A stretch of 64,000 bases of DNA from Lichenostomus cassidix (Eukaryota; Chordata; Aves; Passeriformes; Meliphagidae). Below are positions 50,976 to 59,692 of the stretch, in pieces. Under the pieces are notes generated by a model that worked only from the letters and a program-made list of their open reading frames with translations, was not told the origin of the DNA and ran no database searches. Within the stretch, counting starts at the first letter, position 1. Every line of letters starts with the position of its first letter. The position numbers and the translations under genes are program-made. The DNA lies in NCBI GenBank assembly GCA_008360975.2, contig CM039210.1, positions 11,286,293-11,350,292 of the forward strand, written 5' to 3'.

Positions 50976-52739
50976 ATGGGACAGAGGGACAGCAAGCCTT
51001 CTGCCTCCATGAAGAAAAAAAATGGGAGACTCCCAGGGATTCCCCCTGACAGTCCGTTAGGCATACAGCTGAAATATTGGGCTGATGATCCCCGGACCCA
51101 GGGGAAGAGTAAAAATAAAATGATTAACTATTGTGTAGCAATTTGGGGAGGAAGACAGATTAGGGCAGACTCCTTATATTGGCCGGTCTTTGGATCTGAC
51201 GAGGAATCTCTATGTCAAGCCCTAAATCTCTGGGTTAACAGCAAAAGACCATTTAACCCAGAGGAGAGCGACTATGCGGCTCTTTGGCTCCCTTACGAGA
51301 GGGGGGTGGGAGTGTTTGTGCTCCAAAGAAAAGACAAAAGAAAGAAACTTGTTGATACACCCCCACCATACGCACCACCTCCTGCAGCTCCACCACAGCG
51401 GGAGGCGGGAGGAACTCCCCCACCACAGCGGGAGGCGGGAGGAACTCCTCCACCACAGCGGGAGGGGGAAGGTGTGGCTTTGTTACATCAGGAAGGAGGG
51501 GGTGTAGATCCGTTAGTCCGAAGAGGGGGAGGTGCGGCACCACCACCTCCTGCAGCTCTACCACAGCGGGAGGCGGGAGGAACTCCCCCACCACAGCGGG
51601 AGGGGGGAGGTGCGGCTTTGTTACATCAGGAAAAGGGGGGTATAGCTCCGTCAGCCCGAGGAGAGGGAGACAGCCTGACTCCGGGGGGAGGTGCTGAGCC
51701 ATCGTCTCCTGGGAAACGGGAAAGTCCCTTATCTGACTATGAGGTCAACACTCTGCAGGGTCCGATTACCCGGAGCAGAGCTCAAAATTTATACCCTCTA
51801 AGGGAAGTGGCTATGGGGATGGTAAACCAAGAGGGGCGTGGCCAAGTCCCAGGCATAGGGTATGTAGAAGTGCCTCTGAACTCCATGGATGTCCGTGAAT
51901 TTAAAAAAGATATGGGGCATCTTTTAGAAGATCCACTTGGGGTAGCAGAGCGAGTGGATCAATTCCTAGGTCATAGTCTCTATACATGGGATGAGTTACA
52001 ATCAATTTTGGGGATACTTTTCACCATAGAAGAGAGACGCATGATCCGAATCGCAGGCATGCATATTTGGGAAAACCAGCACCCACAGGGTCCCATGGGT
52101 GATATAAAGTGGCCTTTGCAAAGGCCCAATTGGGACAATCAAAACCCACAAGATCGGGCTAACATGCAGGACTTGAGAGCTATTATAATTCAAGGAATAA
52201 AGGAGGCTGTGCCTAGAGGGCAAAATATGCACAAAGCCTTTAATGAGAATCAAAGGAAGGATGAGGATCCAACCACCTGGTTGGAAAGGCTAAGGAAAAA
52301 CTTGCAATTATATTCTGGAATAGATCCTGATAATCCGGCAGGCCAAACCCTTTTAAAAGTGCAGTTTGTGTCAAAGGGATGGCCTGACATTCGGAGAAAA
52401 TTGGAGAAGTTAGAAAATTGGCAAGAGAGAGGGTTAGATGAATTGTTAAGGGAGGCACAGAAAGTGTATGTGAGAAGGGAAGAAGAAAGTTATAAAAGGC
52501 AAGCCAGAGTGATGGCCGCGGTGGTGAGGAGTGAACAAGGAAATGCAAGAAGGCAAGAAAAGGAAAGTCAGCTTCTTCGGTCTGAGAGCTTGCGGGCTGA
52601 GAGAGAGTTTCACCCCCCCCAGAGAAGGGAAGGAAGAGATATGAGTAAAGTTGTGTGTTTTTATTGTCAGAAACCGGAGCATGTGAAAAGAAATTGCAGG
52701 CAGAGGATCGCCGATGAGAAAATGTTTGCCGAGGAATAG
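50976..52739 (+). CDS. gag: ERV9 Gag, intact (587 aa)
   Basis: Start ATG 50976 gives MGQRDSK with Gly-2 for myristoylation; an upstream in-frame ATG (50871) would add 35 residues. Matrix about 1-110; a p12-like Pro-rich region follows with the late-domain motif PPPY near residue 130 and tandem repeats (51388-51660). Capsid runs from about 300, including GQTLLKVQFVSKGWPDIRRK. The nucleocapsid has one zinc knuckle CFYCQKPEHVKRNC (CX2CX4HX4C) near 561. Ends in TAG (52737-52739), after which the same frame continues into protease. Confidence 0.93.
   Translation: MGQRDSKPSASMKKKNGRLPGIPPDSPLGIQLKYWADDPRTQGKSKNKMINYCVAIWGGRQIRADSLYWPVFGSDEESLCQALNLWVNSKRPFNPEESDYAALWLPYERGVGVFVLQRKDKRKKLVDTPPPYAPPPAAPPQREAGGTPPPQREAGGTPPPQREGEGVALLHQEGGGVDPLVRRGGGAAPPPPAALPQREAGGTPPPQREGGGAALLHQEKGGIAPSARGEGDSLTPGGGAEPSSPGKRESPLSDYEVNTLQGPITRSRAQNLYPLREVAMGMVNQEGRGQVPGIGYVEVPLNSMDVREFKKDMGHLLEDPLGVAERVDQFLGHSLYTWDELQSILGILFTIEERRMIRIAGMHIWENQHPQGPMGDIKWPLQRPNWDNQNPQDRANMQDLRAIIIQGIKEAVPRGQNMHKAFNENQRKDEDPTTWLERLRKNLQLYSGIDPDNPAGQTLLKVQFVSKGWPDIRRKLEKLENWQERGLDELLREAQKVYVRREEESYKRQARVMAAVVRSEQGNARRQEKESQLLRSESLRAEREFHPPQRREGRDMSKVVCFYCQKPEHVKRNCRQRIADEKMFAEE
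51388..51660 (+). repeat. Tandem repeats in the ERV9 gag Pro-rich region
   Basis: Units of about 30 bp coding PPQREAGGT-like blocks, repeated with variants (HQEGGG, PPQREGGG) in two clusters. In-frame array, so length can change without frame loss. Confidence 0.85.
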
Positions 52740-52760
52740 GGCTGTCAGGGGCTGTATTTG
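52737..52760 (+). promoter_or_regulatory. gag-pol UAG readthrough context
   Basis: TAG followed by ggctgtcaggggctg, then an open frame with no further stop for about 3.7 kb. Pol is in the same frame as gag. This matches the gammaretroviral use of UAG suppression to make Gag-Pol; the G and the CAGGG shortly after the stop resemble the murine leukemia virus context, from memory. Confidence 0.8.
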
Positions 52761-55700
52761 CTGGGGTCACATAAGACCGCTGAGCCCTTGATAAAGATTT
52801 GGATAGGACCCCAGCGCCAAGAATTTGAGTTCCTTGTAGACTCAGGAGCTGAAAGATCAACAATTCAATCCTTGCCATTAGGGTGCAAAATTTCCAGAGA
52901 TACAGTACAAGTGATTGGGGCCAAAGGAGAACCTTTTGGAGCATCTGTGATTAAGGATGTACTATTTGAAACACCATCTAAATTAGGGGTGGGATCACTA
53001 CTACTATTACCAGAAGCAGAATTTAACTTGTTGGGACGAGATTTAATGGTTGAATTAGGCATTGGGTTACAAATAAAAGAGAGTGAATTGCAAGTTAAAT
53101 TATATACCTTGTCTACTCGAGACGAACAACAAATTGACCCACAGGTATGGTATACACCAGATACCGTGGGTAAACTTAATATTGAACCAATCACAGTTAC
53201 TCTCAAAAACCCAGAGATACCGATTAAAATACAGCAATATCCAATATCTAACGAAGGCAAGAAGGGTCTGCAACCAGAAATAAAACGATTATTAGAACAA
53301 GGTATCCTTGAACCATGCATGTCTCCCTATAATACTCCAATTCTGCCAGTTAAGAAAGCAGACGGCAGCTACCGATTAGTCCATGATCTAAGGGAAATAA
53401 ATAAAAAGACCATTGAGCGATTCCCAGTAGTAGCCAATCCGTACACTATCTTAAGCCAGTTGGGACCACATGATATATGGTACAGCGTCATAGATTTAAA
53501 GGATGCCTTTTGGACTTGCCCACTCGATGTAAACTGCAGGGATTACTTTGCATTTGAATGGGACGATCCAGAAACACATATTAAACAGCAACTCCGATGG
53601 ACTGTGCTGCCTCAAGGATTCACAGAGTCCCCTAATTTATTTGGCCAAGCACTAAATCAAATTTTACAAAATTACCAACCAGGACCTGCTATAAAATTAA
53701 TTCAATATGTAGATGACCTCCTCATAGCCGGACAGCTTGAAGAAGATGTTCGACGAGAAAGTATTAAACTATTAAACTTTCTAGGTTCTCAAGGACTGAA
53801 AGTGTCCAAATCCAAATTACAATTCACAGAACAAGAAGTAAAGTACCTGGGACACCGGTTAGTAAACGGGACCAAGAAATTAGATCCTAGTCGAGTCCAG
53901 GGCATATTAGATATGCCTCCTCCGAGAACCAAAAGGGAAGTCAGGCAACTACTAGGACTGTTTGGATATTGCAGGCAGTGGATTTTGAATTACAGCCAAA
54001 GAGTAAAATTTCTATACGAAAAGCTAACTCATGAGGGCTTGCTAAAATGGACAGAGCAAGATGATGAAGCTTTTCAAGTTTTAAAACAAGAATTAATTAA
54101 TGCTCCTGTGCTAAACCTCCCAGATTTAACAAGGCCTTTCTGTCTGTTTGTAAATGTAGATGAGGGCACAGCGTATGGGGTGCTAACTCAGGATTGGGCT
54201 GGGAGCAAAAAGCCTGTGGCTTATCTGTCTAAACTATTGGACCCAGTGAGTAAAGGGTGGCCCACTTGCTTACAGACAGTAGCTGCAGCCGCTCTGATGG
54301 TGGGGGAGTCAATAAAAATCACCTTTGGAAGTGAGATCCGGGTATTTTCACCACATGACATAAGGGGGATTCTAGCCCAAAAAGCAGACAAATGGATTAC
54401 TGATGCCAGGTTACTAAAGTATGAAGGAATGTTAGTGGCATCACCTAAACTGACTCTAGAAACCACATCTCTCCAAAATCCGGCACAATTTCTATATGGA
54501 ACCCCCTCCACAGAACCACTGACACATAATTGCCTTCGAACTATAGAAGAACAAGCAAAAATTAGGCCTGACCTCGAAGAGGAAGCACTTGGGGAGGGCA
54601 GAGAACTCTATATAGATGGGTCTGCCAGGGTGGTAGAAGGAAAGAGAAAATCAGGCTATGCAGTGATTGGTGAAGGCTTTGAAGTACTTCAGTCAGGACC
54701 CTTAAGTCCTGCTTGGTCAGCGCAGGCTTGTGAGTTATATGCCTTGCTGCAGGCATTAAAAATCCTGGGCTCCAGTAAGGGAACAATTTATACGGATTCT
54801 AAATATGCTTTCGGGGTAATACACACCTTTGGAAAAATATGGGAAGAAAGAGGCTTGATTACATCTCGGGGAAAAGAACTAATCCATGAACAGCTAATTA
54901 AAGAGATCCTAAAAACAGCCAGGAAACCAGAGCGATTGGCTGTGGTACATATAAAAGGGCACCAAAAGGGGATTAGTAAAACTATCCGGGGTAATAACAT
55001 AGCCGACCAGGAAGCCAAACGTGCAGCTTTACTAAATATAAGAATTGTGAGTAAGCCTGGTGACCCCTGGAGACATCCCCGGTTAAGTTGTGAGAGCTGC
55101 AAACAAGATCCCGAAAGTGAACCCTGTTATTCCTGTCTAAAGGAATTAGACCCAATGGATGCATTTGTGTGTAGCTGCTACAATCGTTACAGAAACTACT
55201 GCTATGTGTGTAATACAGATACTGAAGATCATGAGAAACTTGCCTACAACCCTTACTGTAGAGACATAGAATATGTTGTGCCAAAATTACTAACATTTAC
55301 TATAAAAGAAAAAGAGAAACTAACACAAACGGGAGCAATTGAAAATTCAGAAGGGAAATGGATGCTGGCTGATGGGAGGGAGATCTTACCCAAGAGCATG
55401 GCACTTCGGGTATTAAAGAAATTACATGAGAAAACACACTGGGGAACACAAGCCTTGGTGGACCACTTTGCCAATAAATATATGTGTCTAGGGGTGTACA
55501 ACCTAGCTAAACAGATAACTATGGGATGTATAACCTGTCAAAGAGTAAACAAACAGCATTTGAGAAAAGCAGTCCCAGGGGGAAGGGAGTTGGCTCATCG
55601 TCCATTTTCACATGTGCAAGTAGATTTTACTGATTTACCCCAAGTGGGACGATATAAGCACTTGCTTGTTATCGTAGACCACCTAACCCACTTTGTGGAG

Positions 55701-56438
55701 GCCATTCCTACAACTAGAGCCACAGCACAAACTGTTACTAAAACTTTATTGGAACACATAATTCCCAGGTATGGGCTAATTGAAGTCATAGACTCAGACA
55801 GAGGACCACATTTTGTCTCTAAAGTATCTAAATTAGTTGCAGATGCACTGGGAATCCGTTGGGAACATCACACACCTTGGCACCCACAAAGTTCGGGGAG
55901 GGTAGAGCGTATGAATGGAGAAATAAAAAAACAATTAACTAAATTAATGCTTGAAACAAAAATGAGCTGGGTAAAGTGCTTACCGCTAGCTCTATTAAAC
56001 ATCAGGACACAGCCTCGCTCAGATGTAGGAGCGTCTCCATTTGAAATGTTGTATGGAATGCCCTTTGATGCAGAAATCCCTGCAGATCATCCTAAAATCT
56101 CTGATGCTCATTTACAAGCTTATATTAATCAGTTGTTTAAACGGAGAGAAAAACTACGACAAAAGGGCTTGATAGTTCAAAGACCTCCCCTCTGGATACC
56201 GATACACAAACTTCAAGTGGGAGACGAGGTACTAATAAAATCATGGAAAGAATCCACACTAACCCCTCAATGGGAGGGACCTTATGTTGTCTTACTCACC
56301 ACAGAGTCTGCCATACGAACTGCTGAGAAAGGGTGGACTCACGCCAGCCGTGTGAAGAAGTTCACCCGAGACCCGACGTGGCAGATCATCCCATCGCAAC
56401 GGCCTGAGGACTTAAAGCTAAGGCTTAAGAAGCAATAA
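52740..56438 (+). CDS. pol: ERV9 Pol (protease, RT, RNase H, integrase), intact
   Basis: Open to TAA 56438. Numbering from the Met at 52758: protease active site LVDSGAE at D28; RT YVDD at 317-320; RNase H DGSARVVEG and YTDSKYAFGV; a Cys-rich insert at about 778-834 (C-x2-C, C-x2-C, C-x-C and C-x2-C groups); integrase zinc-binding region (LHEKTHWGTQAL, CITCQRVNKQ) and catalytic residues in QVDFTDLP, DSDRGPHF and GRVERMNG. All key residues are present. Made as Gag-Pol by UAG readthrough. The insert is not a standard part of gammaretroviral Pol. Confidence 0.93.
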   Translation, partial: GCQGLYLLGSHKTAEPLIKIWIGPQRQEFEFLVDSGAERSTIQSLPLGCKISRDTVQVIGAKGEPFGASVIKDVLFETPSKLGVGSLLLLPEAEFNLLGRDLMVELGIGLQIKESELQVKLYTLSTRDEQQIDPQVWYTPDTVGKLNIEPITVTLKNPEIPIKIQQYPISNEGKKGLQPEIKRLLEQGILEPCMSPYNTPILPVKKADGSYRLVHDLREINKKTIERFPVVANPYTILSQLGPHDIWYSVIDLKDAFWTCPLDVNCRDYFAFEWDDPETHIKQQLRWTVLPQGFTESPNLFGQALNQILQNYQPGPAIKLIQYVDDLLIAGQLEEDVRRESIKLLNFLGSQGLKVSKSKLQFTEQEVKYLGHRLVNGTKKLDPSRVQGILDMPPPRTKREVRQLLGLFGYCRQWILNYSQRVKFLYEKLTHEGLLKWTEQDDEAFQVLKQELINAPVLNLPDLTRPFCLFVNVDEGTAYGVLTQDWAGSKKPVAYLSKLLDPVSKGWPTCLQTVAAAALMVGESIKITFGSEIRVFSPHDIRGILAQKADKWITDARLLKYEGMLVASPKLTLETTSLQNPAQFLYGTPSTEPLTHNCLRTIEEQAKIRPDLEEEALGEGRELYIDGSARVVEGKRKSGYAVIGEGFEVLQSGPLSPAWSAQACELYALLQALKILGSSKGTIYTDSKYAFGVIHTFGKIWEERGLITSRGKELIHEQLIKEILKTARKPERLAVVHIKGHQKGISKTIRGNNIADQEAKRAALLNIRIVSKPGDPWRHPRLSCESCKQDPESEPCYSCLKELDPMDAFVCSCYNRYRNYCYVCNTDTEDHEKLAYNPYCRDIEYVVPKLLTFTIKEKEKLTQTGAIENSEGKWMLADGREILPKSMALRVLKKLHEKTHWGTQALVDHFANKYMCLGVYNLAKQITMGCITCQRVNKQHLRKAVPGGRELAHRPFSHVQVDFTDLPQVGRYKHLLVIVDHLTHFVEAIPTTRATAQTVTKTLLEHIIPRYGLIEVIDSDRGPHFVSKVSKLVADALGIRWEHHTPWHPQSSGRVERMNGEIKKQLTKLMLETKMSWVKCLPLALLNIRTQPRSDVGASPFEMLYGMPFDAEIPADHPKISDAHLQAYINQLFKRREKLRQKGLIVQRPPLWIPIHKLQVGDEVLIKSWKESTLTPQWEGPYVVLLTTESAIRTAEKGWTHASRVKKFTRDPTWQIIPSQRPEDLKLRLKKQ

Positions 56439-56454
56439 GCTTCCTATAACTCAC

Positions 56455-56970
56455 ATGAATCTTGTCAACATTCATTTAAAGAAGCCTGCTTACAGTTATA
56501 GATCTGGATATGCTCTTAGCCTATATGCACAAGATTATGTGGTTAAATGTTATGATACTAATTGTGATTGTTATCCTTTTGTGTGCTTTGTTTGCAAGGT
56601 ATGTAATGAAAAGTGGTGGATCCATTGCAGAAAAGAGAGACCCCCATCAGGGGTTTGTCTCCCTTGCTATAAAGCAGAAAGAGCTGAGACAATGCAAATG
56701 TTATAATTGGCACCTATCATGGGCAGATTGGAAAAGGGGTCTAAAGAATGGTGGGAGACCTTCGCCCATGGCATTCACCCCGACTTGTACTGTTATCACT
56801 CCGATAAACCCAGACCCATGGTGGCCGAGCTTGTTAAGAGCGAATGCAGAGTCAAACTTGCGCACTTACCCTGCTCGAAAGGAGCAGTCAAACACACAAA
56901 CTGGATTAGTTACCAGAACCGCTGGAAGCAGCGGCACAGGTGCTTCACAGAGGTGTATCCTTGCTGCTGA
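56455..56970 (+). pseudogene. ERV9 accessory Cys-rich ORF between pol and env
   Basis: Starts 16 nt after pol. Frame 56455-56706 (83 codons) is Cys-rich: VCKVCNEKWWIHC then VCLPCY, that is C-x2-C-x7-C-x9-C-x2-C with Trp after the second Cys. A TAA (56704-56706) ends it, and the same frame reopens to 56970 with Trp/His/Cys-rich sequence (KEWWETFAHG, HPDLYCYHS). It overlaps the env leader frame (56510 on). ERV5 has a similar ORF in the same place. Possibly a zinc-binding accessory protein; function unknown. Confidence 0.5.
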
Positions 56971-59028
56971 GAAGATAGATACCCCTGTGGCTGGAAGCAA
57001 CCCAGTCGACAGGCGAAGCAGAAGTGAGAAACCAAATGTGAGAATGCAACCTGGAAATAAGACTCTGAACTTCCTTTTCACGAAACGGAGTGAACCGGGG
57101 TATTTGCCAATCAAATTGGAGAATAATCTGACATTGTTTAAAATATCAAAGGCAGTGAGATCCTCCACTCAAGCCTTGCAAATATATTATGTGTTACTGA
57201 TAATAGCCTGTTCCATGCCATGTAGCAATGCAGCCTTGACACTCTCACACCACCCACACCAACCATTTAAGTGGACACTAGGCAGGTTAGACAAATCTAC
57301 TGTAATACAAACCCACATTATGGTAGGAGCCCCAGTTTTCACCGTCACCTCGTGTGACATGGTTGATTACTCACCCTGTGAAAACCCAGAAACACGAGCA
57401 AAAGGATGGGTGGGACCAAGAGCCTTTTACATGTGCCCTAATCCAAATCCAGCAGACACTAAGAGGGGCCAGATTTGGTGCGTCAAACAAAATTCGTACT
57501 GTGCATGGTACAGATGTGAAACTATAAACTCAGTTTATTCTCCAAGAGCCGGAAAAGATCAATTTATCACAGTCTGGTGGGGACCATACGGGTGCAAACC
57601 ACCTAGATATAACAAGGGACCTTCTGCCTATGATCCATATGCCAGGAGTGGTTTAGAAGAACAGAAGGGAGTTCCTTGTCAATTTGCAGATATACATGTG
57701 GAACAACCCGATGATCCAGGGTGGATAATTGGAAAAAAATGGGAGTTTAGACTTTGGATTCCAAGCAATAATCCCATTAACGAACCGGGAAATGGTCTCA
57801 GTCACGATCCGAAAGGCCTCTTTTACATAAAAAAGAAATAGTCCTTCCAGACCCACAACCTATAAGTCCAAACACAGCAATCAATCCACGGAATATGCTA
57901 CCAGAAACTAACATCACAGATTCAGATAATCTATGGAAATTAGTAAAAAATAGCTACTATGCTTTAAATGCTACTAATCCTAACTTAACAGAACATTGCT
58001 GGCTTTGTTATAGCTCTAAACCACCCTTTTATGAAGCTATTGCTATTGATGGAAGAGAGACTAAAACCAATGACAGCAATCCTACCCAGTGTAAATGGAG
58101 AAGTGATTTAAATATAAGAACTGGAATCACCTTAGCACAAGTAACTGGAACTGGCACCTGCATCGGTCGAGTGCCACAAGAAAAACAAAGCCTGTGCAGT
58201 AAAATTGTGGAAAATCCTAACAATCAACAACCAGCTAAATGGTTGTTACCCGAAAAAAATGCACATTGGGTTTGTGCCAGTGTTGGAGTCACCCCATGCA
58301 TACCCTCGAATGCTTTTAAAACCACGGATCATTGCATTCAAGTCATGATTATTCCTCGACTTACTTACCACTCTAATGAATATGTGCTGGATCATCACAT
58401 GATACCAGAACACCCTATAATAAAAAGAGAGCCGATCACAGCTATAACCATTGCCACTTTATTAACATTGGGAGCTACTGGAGCTAGCACTGGTATAGCT
58501 TCCCTCGTACAACAAGGAAAAGAGTTTTCCGTACTAAGAACAGCAGTTGATGAGGACCTTGTAAAAATTGAAAGCTCTATTACTGCGTTAGAAAGTTCTC
58601 TAAGATCTCTGTCTGAAGTTGTATTACAACACGGAAGGGGTTTAGAGGTTTTGTTCGCACATGAGGGTGGATTGTGTGTAGCTCTAAATGAAGAATGCTG
58701 TGTGTATGCTGACCATACTGGAGTAGCCCGAGATGCAATGGCAGAGCTACGAAAAGGACTAGAAAAGCGTAAACGAGAAAGAGAGGCCACACAAGCATGG
58801 TATGAAAATTGGTTCCAATCTTTTCCCTGGTTAACAACCTTACTATCCACTATTGCTGGACCCCTAATTATGTTAATCCTAGCCCTAACGTTTGGACCTT
58901 GCATTTTTAATCGTTTAATTACACTTAAAAACCGTTTAGAAGCAGCACATCTATTGCCTATTACAATACAGTATGAGGACATTCCAGTTAATGAAGATTC
59001 GGCTCTCGAAGATGAAGATGACTTATAA
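56510..59028 (+). pseudogene. env: ERV9 env, one frameshift
   Basis: The frame is open from 56510. A hydrophobic stretch (VMILIVIVILLCALFA) comes early, and a signal-peptide-like segment (YYVLLIIACSMPCSNA) near 57180-57232 probably starts the surface subunit; ATG 57043 is a likely start. The frame ends at 57841 because of a one-base indel in the A-run 57829-57834, and the rest is open in the next frame to 59028. Surface subunit has the CXXC motif CWLC (about 57997). Transmembrane subunit has CVALNEECC (CX6CC), an anchor (LIMLILALTFGPCIF) and an acidic tail. Classic gammaretroviral layout. Confidence 0.88.
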
Positions 59029-59074
59029 ACAAGTTAGTCATCACTGTCAGAGCCTAGATTATCATCCAGACAAA

Positions 59075-59140
59075 TTCGTGAACTAAATGAACATGAGAGA
59101 GGGGGGATTGTAATAAATTACAATCAGTTTAGTTCACGAA
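59075..59140 (+). promoter_or_regulatory. 13-bp inverted repeat spanning the polypurine tract and LTR edge
   Basis: ttcgtgaactaaa (59075-59087) and tttagttcacgaa (59128-59140) are perfect complements with a 40-nt loop that contains the polypurine tract (59093-59108) and the LTR start. Confidence 0.6.
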
Positions 59141-59692
59141 CTGTTTGAAAAAGGTGATAAGTCTTAAAATTGCCTTTCCTTTTATTTTTCTTTTTTTCTT
59201 TCTTTCTTTCTTTCTTTTTTTGCTGTTATAAAAACGAATCTTGTTAGGAACCCTGCCCAACCCCCATGAGGCAGATACAAAGGAATTTGGCTCAGGGGCC
59301 ATAAAAAACCTCCCCCTGTGCAGCCCCTATGAGGCAGATACAAAAGGAATGTGGTTCAGGGGTCCATAAAAACCTCCCCCTGTGCAACCCCCACGGAGAG
59401 ACCATCCCAGGAGGCCCAGTAACCATCACCCAACGCAGAGCACACCAGCCCAAGACGTCTCAACAGCCAATCAAGGATTCATGAAGAGACGCCAATCAAG
59501 ACATACGGGGGGAGTGGGGTACTAAAGGGTTATAAAATTCAGTCCTCTGCAGGCCCGAGGCGCGGTGCATAGAGATATGCTTGAATCTCTGCCCGTCCAG
59601 CGCTGACTTGACTGATATCCGCTTGCTTTTAATTAATAAATTTTTTTAATTGGATCTACGTCTCTGATTGGATAATGAGGCTAAATTGATAA
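59109..59692 (+). repeat. ERV9 3' LTR (about 584 bp)
   Basis: Begins with the palindrome TGTAATAAATTACA. U3 has a (TTTC)n tract (about 59186-59222) and a diverged tandem pair of about 66 bp (59256-59386; caacccccatgaggcagat / cagcccctatgaggcagat), a typical enhancer-duplication pattern. TATA-like and AATAAA signals as in the 5' LTR. Confidence 0.92.

Larger units (their letters stand above)
50133..59692 (+). mobile_element. ERV9: young, nearly intact gammaretrovirus-like provirus
   Basis: 5' LTR (left part in the gap), exact tRNA-His primer site, intact gag and pol joined by an in-frame UAG, an accessory Cys-rich region, env with one frameshift, polypurine tract and 3' LTR. Over the roughly 440 bp of LTR available twice I see one difference, so it is very young. 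The right flank (59693 on) is class II gag sequence (ERV10). Confidence 0.95.

Noticed and set aside
51253..51702. 149-codon minus-strand Pro/Val-rich ORF, or a CRISPR-like repeat array
   Set aside because: It is the antisense shadow of the in-frame tandem repeats of ERV9 gag; units are adjacent without spacers.
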